From: Marthasterias glacialis | Lineage: Eukaryota; Echinodermata; Asteroidea; Forcipulatida; Asteriidae | Assembly: GCA_911728455.2 (NCBI GenBank) | Contig: OU452231.1 | Span: 15,457,838-15,521,837 of the forward strand | DNA: 64,000 nt | Direction: 5' to 3' | Shown here: in pieces, positions 38,001 to 43,330 of the stretch | How positions within the stretch are numbered: the first letter of the stretch is position 1 | Layout of the letters: each line of letters opens with the position of its first letter | Notes under the pieces: model-generated | The model's input: the letters and a program-made list of their open reading frames with translations, nothing else | What the model was told of the DNA's origin: nothing | Database searches by the model: none | Program-made: the position numbers and the translations under genes

Positions 38001-38813
38001 GGCTGTTTCACGTGACAGCTACAACTAATGAAACAGCTTAGAATACAGAATGCATGGAGTCAGAAAAAGTGCATGCACAAAATCTATGCGTGGCATCGGT
38101 TGCACGCACGCATAGTTTGGTAAGTGCACTTTTTCTGACTCCATTCTGAAATTGTTTTTGCACTCTCGCGCCACCCATGCATTGCATTCTGGGTAATCAA
38201 AATGGCCCCGATCGCTAGCCGATATCTAATATTTGTGTAGAGTAATTTTGAGCAAAATACAAATGATTTTTGCCCTTAATAAGGTTAGTAACTTCAACAG
38301 CCGAAGTACCGGAGGGAAGCTAAGAGTAAGAGGTACGTGGACACATTTAGTTGGTTCAAATCCAGCGCCACACCCGTCAGGTTTCGGTGCGGCGGATTGG
38401 GGGACGAGCTGCACAAAAGATAGGCTTGGAGTTGGACGTGTGGCTAAGGATTCAACCGATGTCAAAAATCCTTGCCACACTAGTGGGGCTAAGTAAGACC
38501 TAAACATACTAACATTAAGTTTAACGTTACAAAAAAACTCACACCATATTAATTATTAAGAGTAATGTCATGATGTGTACTGTTGTTAGTTTTCATCTTT
38601 GTTAAATTGTTTACTACCGTGTCCTATCAAATGTGGAGGAAGGAACACCCATGGTCCTACCGTACCTTGGTTTAAAGTTTGGATGCCCCAAATTCGCACC
38701 GTTTTGTCTCCCCCACAGCTAGCAAGAAGTGTACCGTTGGGATTCCAAGCAACGTGCCATACACGATCTAAATGACCATCTAATATAGCGACGTTTTCCA
38801 TGTATCCACTCAT
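2152..38813 (-). CDS. CIAO1: CIAO1, cytosolic iron-sulfur assembly WD40 protein (four exons visible, 3' end outside window)
   Basis: Complement join of 38813-38666, 28788-28516, 4390-4299 and 2347-2152; introns of about 9.9, 24.1 and 2.0 kb. CIAO1 is a seven-bladed WD40 protein of about 340 residues. With CIAO2B and MMS19 it forms the cytosolic targeting complex that delivers Fe-S clusters to cytosolic and nuclear apoproteins. All splice sites are GT-AG, and phases 1, 1 and 0 join cleanly to about 236 residues. Diagnostic family strings are [70 protein letters not shown] and [13 protein letters not shown]. They align end to end with vertebrate CIAO1 as I know it. The last two blades (about 100 residues) are not in the window. 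The introns are filled with transposons. The opposite strand to the right carries DDRGK1, head to head. Identification is very secure; the 5' UTR is not defined. Confidence 0.93.
2690..2885. repeat. Dispersed repeat, copy 1 (second copy near 50660-50870)
   Basis: Shares a long imperfect match with 50660-50870, including ACTTAATAAGCAGG, CAGTTCTTTTCAGAACTAAG, GTTCTCACAAGAACAATCTA and CATGGTGTTACC. No coding capacity or terminal structure is clear. It is an old interspersed repeat of unknown class. Confidence 0.65.
2886..3515. other. Intronic sequence of unknown nature
   Basis: Overlapping short open frames occur on both strands (2843-3435), but none shows a recognisable domain or splice context. 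The first part continues the repeat block above. I see nothing else supportable. Confidence 0.4.
3525..3650 (-). mobile_element. tRNA-derived SINE (family I), degraded
   Basis: On the minus strand, CGGTAGTCTAGTTGGTAAGA resembles a pol III A box, and GGGTCATGGGTTTGAAAATG, about 30 bases further on, resembles a B box with the invariant GGTTCGA worn to GGTTTGA. The segment upstream of the A box (TCAAACTGCCTCTAGCTACC) is shared with a second copy on the plus strand at 60580-60665, which supports a dispersed SINE rather than a single tRNA gene. Confidence 0.65.
4299..4390 (-). CDS. CIAO1: CIAO1 exon 3 (blade 4, first half)
   Basis: A 92-base exon. Acceptor CAACAG is at 4391 and donor GTATGT at 4298. 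Joined to exon 2 in phase 1 it reads [20 protein letters not shown], then [11 protein letters not shown], equivalent to the acidic linker and fourth blade of vertebrate CIAO1. It is too short for most ORF finders and is recognisable only by homology and splice phase. Confidence 0.92.
4900..5237 (-). mobile_element. tRNA-derived SINE (family II, tRNA-Leu/Ser-like head)
   Basis: The minus strand starts GTGCCCGAGCGGTTAAGGGC, a clear A box, and continues to GAGTGTGGGTTCGATCG, a B box. A body follows with GCAAGACACTTAACCATTAT and GCTTCGTCCTTAGGATGGG. The element ends in a (GATGTA)n-like tail at about 4906-4925. Long D-arm plus variable-arm spacing suggests a type II tRNA ancestor. A second partial copy in the same orientation runs off the right edge at 63925-64000. 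Confidence 0.8.
5238..7245. other. CIAO1 intron 2, no gene seen
   Basis: AT-rich intronic DNA with simple TACATG-rich stretches and a C run near 5965. The palindromic words ACGACTAGTCG and TAGTCGTG lie near 6150-6190. No convincing coding or transposon domain. Confidence 0.5.
7249..7407. repeat. Inverted repeat with about 58-bp arms
   Basis: The left arm (GCACGTCTATGCAACCCGAG, then GGGCCTGTGAGTGACCAGGA) is repeated inverted on the right (TCCTGGTCACTCACAGGCCC, then GTGCATAGACGTGCACTATT). About 40 bases separate the arms. A hairpin-type MITE or a remnant of one. Confidence 0.75.
7426..7716. mobile_element. Small TIR element (MITE), 291 bp
   Basis: Ends TTATAACACACCTC and GAGGTGTGTTATAA are exact 14-base inverted repeats. 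No coding sequence inside. Target duplication not clear. Confidence 0.6.
7717..9110. other. CIAO1 intron 2, mostly unassigned
   Basis: A segment at about 8165-8250 (GAGAGGTCTCCCCAGGGTAA, then an AAATAAATAAAATAAA tail) looks like the 3' end of a LINE. A small hairpin lies at 8765-8802 (GTAAGATTTTCC and GAAAATCTTAC). Nothing else supportable. Confidence 0.4.
9118..9339 (-). pseudogene. BED-like zinc-finger fragment of a transposon protein
   Basis: The minus strand encodes [20 protein letters not shown], then [16 protein letters not shown]. The pattern (aromatic-rich lead, W/F-x-C, GE/D-T-x-A-x-C-x-x-C, DIS) resembles the N-terminal zinc finger of BED/hAT-related transposon proteins. The frame stops right after the CxxC half, so the His part of the finger is missing or in another exon. 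No transposase core is nearby. It could be an exonised or truncated remnant. Confidence 0.45.
9845..10380 (+). pseudogene. Gypsy/Ty3-like pol (reverse transcriptase) remnant
   Basis: Split over several frames are [18 protein letters not shown], then [20 protein letters not shown] with [18 protein letters not shown], and later [11 protein letters not shown]. These correspond to the LxxELxxMxxxGII, (K)xRVC(V/L)DxRxLNxAIxRE, PTxxEVxxKxxGAxVF and GIxSAPExFQ blocks of Ty3/Gypsy reverse transcriptases, in order. Stop codons and frameshifts, and loss of the catalytic YxDD segment, show that it is dead. No LTRs were found. The rolling-circle array starts immediately downstream at 10382, so the remnant was probably cut by that insertion. 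Confidence 0.75.
10382..17960 (-). mobile_element. Array 1 of Helitron2/Helentron-like elements, head to tail
   Basis: Read on the minus strand, each element ends with a subterminal GGTGTTCGG complement (CCGAACACC), then a hairpin, then a CTAG terminus. In plus coordinates such 3' termini start at 10382, about 11625, 13336, 15157 and 16857. Two 3' subtypes exist: GAGTTTGTGAACAAACTC hairpins, and TTTTTGTTTATTACAAAAA hairpins (11625 and 16857). Junctions are A-runs followed directly by the next CTAG. The interior consists of minisatellite units (see next entry). The two elements 13336-15156 and 15157-16856 are near-identical tandem copies, and 10588-11500 recurs at 12293-13190. No Rep/helicase coding sequence is present, so these are non-autonomous. 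Confidence 0.75.
10549..17960. repeat. Minisatellite with CCGGAAGT palindrome, AGGTCA repeat and TGACGTCA palindrome
   Basis: The core block is ACTTCCGG, TTTCGA, CCGGAAGT, then AAAGGTCAAATGGGGTCACA. It recurs at 10549, 10701, 10847, 11293, 12408, 12554, 13000, 13504, 13797, 13945, 14230, 14391, 14703, 15330, 15626, 15771, 16063, 16213, 16530, 17363 and 17815. Spacing is mostly 146-161 bp or about twice that. A second block, TGACGTCATCGATGACGTCA or a close variant, sits at about 11006, 11464, 12714, 13170, 14102, 14870, 15927 and 16692. Positions are approximate starts read by eye. Confidence 0.85.
17961..19035. other. Unassigned DNA between arrays, with a CA microsatellite
   Basis: Holds a (CA)n run at about 18672-18700 and an (AT)n run near 18990-19010. 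Short open frames over the CA repeat are artefacts. No domain recognised. Confidence 0.5.
19036..22040 (-). mobile_element. Array 2 of Helitron2/Helentron-like elements
   Basis: Contains the same minisatellite (cores at about 19215, 19665, 20375, 20526, 20672, 21006) and 3' termini with CTAG and hairpin starting at 20178 and 21335. At 20020-20165 the element 5' end is present three times in a row: GTTCGGCTGTTGGCCGAAC, then TTCGGCTCAATGCCGAA, then TTCGGCTTAAAGCCGAA. Each is preceded by AACAATAACAATAG (the first by ACAATAACAATAG) and followed by ACACCTAAAA. Long A runs (19980-20017) sit at the junction. Near-identical to array 1 in the interior (20410-21190 against 10588-11500). The right boundary near 22040 is approximate. 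Confidence 0.72.
22637..22862. repeat. 226-bp near-perfect hairpin (fold-back/MITE)
   Basis: The arms are complementary almost throughout, centred on GTAGATACATGTATCTAC at 22741-22758 with essentially no loop. Outer ends are GAGCCATGGCTC-like and GAGCCATG. The arms include CTGGCTCTGTCTATTGGGG and its complement. A few mismatches in the arms suggest moderate age. Confidence 0.85.
23123..23425 (-). pseudogene. Retroelement reverse-transcriptase fragment (DIRS/Gypsy type), tentative
   Basis: The minus strand reads [20 protein letters not shown], then [16 protein letters not shown]. This resembles the PGF(Y/I)S..F.(V/L)PKK..G.RP(V/I)I(D/N)LR entry block of reverse transcriptases from tyrosine-recombinase and Gypsy-type elements. 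The rest of the domain is not visible. Short and diverged, so only tentative. Confidence 0.35.
23600..24720 (+). pseudogene. Degraded LINE reverse transcriptase
   Basis: In changing frames one sees [20 protein letters not shown] with [16 protein letters not shown] (the FVDFxKAFDSI block), then [20 protein letters not shown] with APFLF, an [16 protein letters not shown]-like stretch around 23940-23995, and at 24340-24470 [20 protein letters not shown] with LYGDLPKIS. The C-terminal LDGxYTRxLRAxxxISW and LYGDLPK blocks mark a widespread invertebrate LINE family. Several frameshifts and stops make it inactive. It ends near a (GAT)n-like stretch at 24690-24710. Confidence 0.75.
24721..25490. other. 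Unassigned intronic DNA
   Basis: No gene, repeat family or terminal structure recognised. Confidence 0.4.
25494..27935 (-). mobile_element. Array 3 of Helitron2/Helentron-like elements
   Basis: The 3' termini are CTAGACATAAGTTTTTGTGA at about 25494 (a third hairpin variant, TTTTTGTGACATCACAAAAA) and CTAGACATTTAGAGTTTGTG at about 26855. Minisatellite cores lie at about 25840, 26128, 26379, 26526, 26979, 27129, 27273 and 27686. The first element is more diverged than array 1. A (GAA)n run at 26827-26848 stands where other copies have an A run before the next CTAG. The right end is truncated. Confidence 0.68.
27936..28515. other. CIAO1 intron 2, just downstream of exon 2
   Basis: AT-rich intronic DNA with no recognised feature. 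Confidence 0.5.
28516..28788 (-). CDS. CIAO1: CIAO1 exon 2 (blades 2 and 3)
   Basis: The acceptor ATTAG at 28790-28789 opens phase 1. The split codon with exon 1 makes Asp, and the frame continues [20 protein letters not shown], then two complete WD blades ending WIWE. Donor GTGTGT at 28515. The strings [20 protein letters not shown] and [20 protein letters not shown] are nearly identical to known CIAO1 proteins. Confidence 0.94.
28953..29108. repeat. Fragment of a hAT-like MITE family
   Basis: Begins CCTGGGCCCTAATTTTACAG, AGCTGCTAAG and ends TTTTCTGCTTAAGC. Related ends occur at 47482 (CAGGGCCCAATTTCAATCAT) and 60030-60059 (TTAAGCAGCTCTATGAAATT, GGCCCCTGG). Probably one MITE family; this copy is partial. 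Confidence 0.55.
29290..29530. repeat. Minisatellite of about 30-bp units
   Basis: Repeated words of the type GTGTGCCCGCTTTTTTCGGG and TCTGGTGTGCCC occur eight or so times with drift. A T run followed by a G run sits at about 29407-29430. The open frame across it is only a product of the repeat. Confidence 0.75.
29575..30553. mobile_element. 979-bp non-autonomous TIR element, uninterrupted copy
   Basis: Ends are near-perfect 50-bp inverted repeats: AAATGCAATACTGATGTCCT on the left and AGGACATCAGTATTGCATTT on the right, with one mismatch further in. No transposase inside. The interior is shared with the interrupted copy at 52060-52703 plus 55262-55430 (for example GCCAAGAGAACAAAGATTCT and TTCCGTTTCCAGG). 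It serves as the empty-site reference for the insertions at 52152 and 52704. Confidence 0.82.
31647..32072 (+). pseudogene. THAP-domain part of the transposase
   Basis: The frame contains [20 protein letters not shown], then [20 protein letters not shown] and later VPWFKLG. These are the FxxFP, W, LCSxHF and P positions of a THAP zinc finger, a DNA-binding module found in many transposases. The leading CxxC of the finger appears only in another frame around 31715-31745, so a small indel near the N-terminus has probably broken it. Followed after about 40 bases by the next ORF of the same element. Confidence 0.75.
32114..32482 (+). pseudogene. Linker part of the THAP transposase (cysteine-rich, coiled-coil-like)
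   Basis: Encodes [20 protein letters not shown] followed by [20 protein letters not shown], a likely short coiled coil, then a basic tail KPNSKRKCK. It sits between the THAP and DDE parts in the same strand and is best read as the middle of one broken transposase. No independent function is apparent. The region 32525-32760 that follows is full of C and G runs. Confidence 0.5.
32783..33590 (+). pseudogene. Transposase: helix-turn-helix plus DDE_Tnp_4-type catalytic domain
   Basis: The first part reads [20 protein letters not shown] with [12 protein letters not shown], the helix-turn-helix that precedes DDE_Tnp_4 domains. Then, across frames, come [10 protein letters not shown] (first catalytic Asp), [20 protein letters not shown] with [23 protein letters not shown] (second Asp), and [12 protein letters not shown] (catalytic Glu region), followed by a stop and then LKRFRILQN and [13 protein letters not shown]. 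The family's D, D, E residues are all recognisable. At least one frameshift near 33130 and the stop near 33460 inactivate it. Confidence 0.82.
33859..34084. mobile_element. hAT-like MITE nested in the ISL2EU-like element
   Basis: Ends CAGGGGCAGATCCAGG and CCTGGATCCGCCCCTG form a near-perfect terminal inverted repeat of the CAGGG type common in hAT-derived MITEs. GCATG occurs on both flanks, a partial target duplication. No coding sequence. Confidence 0.7.
34281..34808 (-). pseudogene. PHD-like finger protein encoded by the ISL2EU-like element
   Basis: The minus strand encodes, in two frames, a low-complexity acidic part, a basic part ([15 protein letters not shown]), [14 protein letters not shown], and then [20 protein letters not shown]. 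The CxxC, C..C, CDxCxxWFHxxC spacing is that of a PHD finger. The frame changes between the two Cys clusters. It converges on the transposase ORF within the same TIRs, so it is an accessory ORF or its 3' exon. ISL2EU-type elements are known to carry a second protein besides the transposase; I see no YqaJ exonuclease core here. Confidence 0.6.
35538..36786. mobile_element. TAGCCCC-ended TIR element with a nested second element
   Basis: Outer ends: TAGCCCCATATGTAGTGCAA on the left and TTGGCACTATTTATGGGGCTA (21 bases, the last 20 counted) on the right, with homology extending about 50 bp including the GTCCAG and CTCCGCTC words. The same ends, fused directly, form the 78-bp hairpin at 45856-45933. 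No target duplication survives here. Confidence 0.6.
35908..36698. mobile_element. 791-bp TIR element nested inside 35538-36786
   Basis: Ends AATAGACCGATTG and CAATCGGTCTATT are exact inverted repeats. Homology continues into CACGTGACCCC and GGGGTCACGTG. No transposase is encoded. Confidence 0.7.
36987..37072. repeat. Short hairpin, 26-28-bp arms
   Basis: GTTTCAAATGTCACGCTCCT, GCCGTGTC on the left; GACACGGCAAGAGCGACGAT, TGAAAC on the right. About 32 bases of AT-rich loop. Confidence 0.65.
37204..37653. mobile_element. 450-bp GC-rich MITE with about 60-bp TIRs
   Basis: ATGCACTTGTCAATTGTAGT, CCCGG at the left is inverted at the right (CCGGG, ACTACAATTGACAAGTGCAT). The TIRs run into GGACCCGGGGATGGCGGGGA and its complement. 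The interior is strikingly GC-rich compared with its surroundings and repeats GCCCGGCCCTGC-type words. Confidence 0.8.
37675..38491. mobile_element. 817-bp fold-back element with 9-bp target duplication (Mutator-like)
   Basis: The first about 330 and last about 330 bases are inverted copies, starting TAGCCCCACT and ending AGTGGGGCTA, with shared words such as GATCGGGGCCATTTTGATTA and its complement. AGTAAGACC directly flanks both sides (37666-37674 and 38492-38500). A 9-bp duplication and long TIRs fit Mutator-like elements; no transposase is present, so the superfamily is inference. Confidence 0.82.
38666..38813 (-). CDS. CIAO1: CIAO1 exon 1 (start codon, blade 1)
   Basis: Starts [19 protein letters not shown] and runs through [21 protein letters not shown], the first WD blade. 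The ATG at 38813 is the only one in frame before the blade, and the length matches the short N-terminus of the family. A consensus donor (CAAG/GTACGG) follows at 38665, leaving phase 1. The coding start is only 69 bp from the fold-back element at 38882, so the promoter must overlap or adjoin that element. Confidence 0.92.
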
Positions 38814-38881
38814 TATTTGCTCTTGTCTTCACAAAATATGTGCATACGTAATTACAACTACACCTTGTACTTGTAGTTGTT

Positions 38882-40228
38882 GGGCGCAATCTTTGAAAGT
38901 CGCGCAAATTTTAAAATTTGCGCACCAGCGTGCGCAAATTTTAAAATTTGCGTTTGCGCACGTAAATATCAACTGCTCGCCACCAAATGCATTGCGTGGA
39001 ACAATTCCTTGGCGGGATGATGTTACGAACTACACGGTCAATACTTCAATATTTGACGGGACGCGACAAATCAACATGGCGGCCGTGGGGGTTGATGGCG
39101 ATGGCGGGGTTGTTGTTGATGAAATTAATTTCGTTGAGTGGTGTGATGCTACCTTTCGTCCAGATTATTTAAAGTGGAAAACTAGACGAACAAAATCACA
39201 TGTCTTTCTTCCAAACACCAGTGACTGTAAAGTTATACAGCACTGTCTTTATTAGATTGTAAATGTCCCCCTTCCTAGTTACACCACAGTACTTTTAAGC
39301 CAATTCTTTGTTTTTATTTTTTTTTTTCTCCATGGTTCAAGCAAAACTGGGTGAACTTTTGTAGCAAGTTTAATAACAATCCCAGGAGAAGACTAAAATT
39401 ATACAGATGGCTAGCTAGGGAACGAAGCCATGCGCGCCCTGATGGCGGGTAAAAATGTTCCCTGTCTATAAATCCAAGGAATTTGGGAACAAGCACTGGT
39501 TTCTCAAACCATCTTGTTCTATGCTCAAACTCAATGGTCTGTTTATTACAGAAGCATTAAAGGAACATGATGGGGGAAATAAAATAAATTAAGTCATAAT
39601 TATGAGTTAGTGTCGCATAAGTCATAACATGACTTAATATGTCATAGTTATGAGATAGTTTAAGTCATGATTATCAGTTAGTATCTCATTATGAATTACT
39701 TTAAGTCATAGGTATGACTATACTCACATTTTATGAGATAAAATTCATTTTACAACTTATAATAAGTCACTTATTACTTTGACTAACTCATATTTAATAA
39801 TAATGTGAATTTTGAGATGCTAACTCATATTTATGAGTTATTAAGTCGTAATTATGCTCCAACCATTATTATGATACCAACTCATAATACATGTAGGACT
39901 TTTTTTATTGTCCCTTTAACCAGAACTGCTTTAACGTTCCTGTACTTCCATAGTTTATTAGGGGGAGGAAAAGGAGTGAAATCGTACAAAAGTGACAAAT
40001 TTAGAACTTACAGTTCGTGTCAAACCCACTTGTTGCGCAATTATGGAATTGTATGAGGGCAGACTTAAATGTTCGTTTCTCAAAATGGCTCAACGCGCAA
40101 ATTTTAAAATTTGCGCAGCCATGGTGCGCAAATTTTCAAATTTGCGCAGCCTCAGTGCGCAAATTTTAAAATTTGCGCACGTTGGTGCGCAAATTTTCAA
40201 ATTTGCGCGACTTTCAAAGATTGCGCCC
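38882..40228. mobile_element. Fold-back element built of GCGCAAATTTTAAAATTTGCGC palindromes, next to CIAO1
   Basis: The left end GGGCGCAATCTTTGAAAGTC is exactly inverted at the right end (GACTTTCAAAGATTGCGCCC). Both ends carry tandem copies of a palindrome of the form GCGCAAATTTT followed by its complement: two on the left (38902-38953) and four on the right (40096-40207, two with TTTTC in place of TTTTA). TAGTTGTT and TAGTTGCA at the flanks may be a worn 8-bp duplication. The interior holds the ORF at 39076 and a run of AAGTCAT-TTATGAGTTA words at 39590-39890. Confidence 0.65.
39076..39255 (+). CDS. Possible first exon or small ORF divergent from CIAO1
   Basis: A 59-codon frame starts at ATGGCGGCCGTGG, a strong initiation context, and reads MAAVGVDGDGGVVVDEINFV, then EWCDATFRPDYLKWKTRRTK. 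Base composition is locally less AT-rich than its neighbours, as expected for a first exon near a promoter. A possible donor (AGTGACT/GTAAAG) lies at about 39229. I do not recognise the protein. It lies 263 bp from the CIAO1 start on the opposite strand and inside the fold-back element 38882-40228. It may be a true divergent gene whose other exons I cannot find, or sequence carried by the element. Confidence 0.35.
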   Translation: MAAVGVDGDGGVVVDEINFVEWCDATFRPDYLKWKTRRTKSHVFLPNTSDCKVIQHCLY

Positions 40229-40422
40229 TAGTTGCAGTTTTGTACCAAGACTTTGCACATGTGTTGACAAATCGCCCCAGCTAAAGTTGGGACTTGTCCC
40301 AACTTGAGTGTTACAGTTTGGGCGCCCCAACTATAGTTGGGATCGCCCATGCAGGTTTGGAAAAGGCCCTTTGGTTGATATGGAGGTAGAAATTGTTGAT
40401 AGTATTACTAGTAGTACAGGCT

Positions 40423-40879
40423 GGTGTCATGCCGCTGCCAAATAGTATACCCGGCACGATATGCGGACAAAATTTTCACCACAGGTGCGGAGTAGGATAT
40501 TTACAAACGCTGTCGGTACGATGTTTGGTAACAAACCACCTATGCATGCCATTTTGCATTGTCTGTATGGGGAACTGACTAAGCACTGGTAACATATCAT
40601 AGTAACATAACAATCGTGAAGAGTACCGTGAAGAGTACCAGTTGTGTAGAGTAGGATCCTACTCGAACATGTACCTTGGAAAATTGGTCCGCATATCTTG
40701 CACCAATTGTCACGTAGTACGTGCCAAATAGTGTCCGTTGCCAAATAGTGTCCGTACGTCGATCGTATATGGACAGTATTTGGCAGGGACTTTAGTGGAC
40801 ACTATTTGGCACACCGCTAGTATTTGGCAGGGAGTTTAGCGGACACTATTTGGCAGCGGACACTTTTTGGCATGACACC
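40423..40879. mobile_element. 457-bp TIR element with TTTGGCA/TGCCAAA repeats
   Basis: Ends GGTGTCATGCC and GGCATGACACC are exact inverted repeats. The interior repeats GCCAAATAGTGTCCG and its complement GGACACTATTTGGCA several times (40724-40870), probably as part of subterminal repeats. No ORF of note. Confidence 0.7.
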
Positions 40880-42485
40880 GGTCTTCTGGACCGTTAACTC
40901 CTCATAATTAATTATGGACATAACATGTGGTTTACAAGTGTCTTTTTTAGAGGGTTCTGACGGCGGACACATATGACAGGTGACGTTTTCAGTCTCTAAA
41001 GTACGGATTTAATTTCCCTTCTCTCGGAAACCAAAATTCTAATTCGTCTAAAATTTTATCAAGTAGGATGGAATACACTATTTCCGTGGTATTTGCTGCA
41101 TTTTTTTGATCAAAATAAAAAATAAATCACCAACCTGTGCAAAGTGTCCTGTTATTATTATTGCTGAAGTATTACGTTCAACTTTGACTGAACAAAATCC
41201 ACCAGTTTCTAGATTAAAATCGTCGAAAACGTCTCAGAAAATGAGCATACGCGCGGTGTGATTTTGGAGGCGAGTCTCCTATATCCGCGGGAGTTTTTCA
41301 AATAGTCCGCAAAGCCTTTTCCGCTACATTAATGGAGCTAAATTCAACCATAGTATGAAATAATTAACTTTAAATGAATTACGATTTTTAATTTCCCACC
41401 AGCCGGGAAGGTTTCGCTCTTTTTAATTGCGGGGTACCAAATTTCTGTACGACACCCCTGCACTCCATTTTGGACTGGTCCAGTACGTCACAGAATTGCT
41501 CTATATTTAGCGTAAGTTGAAAACTAAACTGCGCAATTTGAAAAAATTGCGCACATTCACCCTAGCGAGTTTTGTACTTGCGTAGACAAGTCTTTAACCT
41601 GCGCGAGTTTTTACTTCATGTTAAAACCATAGAGTTATATAACTCTATGGTTAAAACACACATTGATGCGCCCTTTGCAAAGGTTGTTGAAATTTGTTAT
41701 TTTTTAACGATCGTCAGTTTTCTGGCCTTATTTCGACGTCAGACAAATTGTTACGTTTTTGAGTTGAAAGAAAATTCTTTCGATGTCAGTTTTTTTCTAA
41801 AAAGTAAAACGGGATCTTGACACTGATAATCCGAGTGACAGAACAACATTTAAGGTGAAAATTTAAATGATAAAATGGCACTTTTTGCAACCATGGTCAG
41901 CGTAAATTTGCCCGGTCTGGAAAATGGCGTATTTTCCACAAACGTTTAAATGTAAATGTAAATGTAAATCTCCTCAACATTTCGGATTTGTTCTTTTTAC
42001 CAGATCGGCAAAAGGTTATCGATTCACTGAATAAAAATCGTCCATTGAGGACATATTGGCGCCGCAAAAACAAAATTTTCTAATACCGCGGAAATAGGAG
42101 ACCAGCGGAAATATGAGACTTGACTAGAATAAAGTTGTCTTAATAACTTCATACTATTATTATTACTTTATTTTTTTATTCTTGTCCATTTCGTTAAAAT
42201 AATTGAAGAAATGGAACATTGTCATTAACACTTTCAGTATTGTGTTGCCGTTTGTGCTGCACGACACTGTACGACGTGCGGTGGAACATAAAACGCAAAA
42301 GGCGTAGTCTAGATTGTAGACCTTGCAGTTTCGCGCCAAGTTCGCGCAAGGACCTTTTGTCGACTAGTGGCTGATATTAACTGGTACTCATCCTCAAAAA
42401 CATGTGTTGGGTACCAGGCAACATCGACCTCTAGTAGACAAATGGTCCTAGCGCGAACTTGGCCTTGTTGATTTGATAAAAAAAT
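40880..42485. other. Intergenic DNA between CIAO1 and DDRGK1
   Basis: Contains a 28-bp palindrome at about 41629-41656 (AACCATAGAGTTAT and its complement). A segment at 41130-41190 matches 51920-51975 inverted (GTCCTGTTATTATTATTGCT). No coding exon found. Confidence 0.5.
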
Positions 42486-43330
42486 CATCCGACGCAAGAG
42501 GGCGCTATCTACGACGAACCATTCCGCGCAGCGATTTTTTTCCGTACCACAGGCTGAATAGGGAGCCACAGCGAGGCGTCCCGATTGGTCGGTTGCTAAT
42601 GTATTATGCATGTTAGGTCACAAGAGTTTGTTTTATGTGCTACGACGCGTACATAAGCACAGCATAAGTGTTTGTACGCGCCATGTTTATAACTAATAAA
42701 GATCGAACAGGGTCAAGAGGCAAGGAAATGCATGAAGTGGGACAGTGACTCGCGATTGTAGGTTTCTTTAACAGCAAAACAAACAAAAAAAAAGACATAA
42801 AAACACTCCATTGATCATCCGACGCAAGAGGGCGCTATCTACGACGAACCACTCCGCGCAGCGATTTTTTCCACCGTACCACACTCTGAATAGTACGGAA
42901 GCGTAGTTAGGACATACTGAAAAAAAAATCATGATCCACTATTACGCCCGGGCGGATGCGGATTACTATTCCGCCCGGGCGGATTACTATTCCGCCCGGG
43001 CAGATTACTATTCCGCCTGGGCGGATTACTATAGCAATCCGCCCGGGCGGAATAGTATTTCGCCCGGGCGGAATAGTAATCCGCCCGGGCGGAATAGTGG
43101 AGCATGATTTTTTTTTTCAGTATGTCCTAACTACGCTTCCGTAGAATAGGGAGCCACAGCGAGGCGTCCCGGTTGGTCGGTTGCTAATGTATTATGCATG
43201 TCAGGTCACAAGAGTTTGTTTTATGTGCTACGACGCGTACATAAGCACAGCATAAGTGTTTGTACGCGCCATGTTTATAACTAATAAAGATCGAACAGGG
43301 TCAAAGAGGCAAGGAAATGCATAAAAACAC
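42486..43330. repeat. Direct duplication of about 330 bp, second copy interrupted
   Basis: 42486-42740 (CATCCGACGCAAGAGGGCGC, then GGGAGCCACAGCGAGGCGTC and CATAAGCACAGCATAAGTGT) is repeated at 42816-42893 and 43144-43325 with a few changes. The second copy is split by the 250-bp element below; the first gives the intact sequence. Confidence 0.88.
42894..43143. mobile_element. 250-bp palindromic MITE with 6-bp target duplication
   Basis: Ends TACGGAAGCGTAGTTAGGAC and GTCCTAACTACGCTTCCGTA are exact inverted repeats. GAATAG flanks both sides (42888-42893, 43144-43149), and the uninterrupted duplicate has a single GAATAG at the matching place. The centre is a run of ATTCCGCCCGGGCGGATTAC-type palindromes, six or more units switching orientation in the middle. 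Confidence 0.9.

Noticed and set aside
42956-43144. ORF with repeated ITIPPGR units, like a structural repeat protein
   Set aside because: It is the translation of the CGCCCGGGCG palindrome array inside a MITE.
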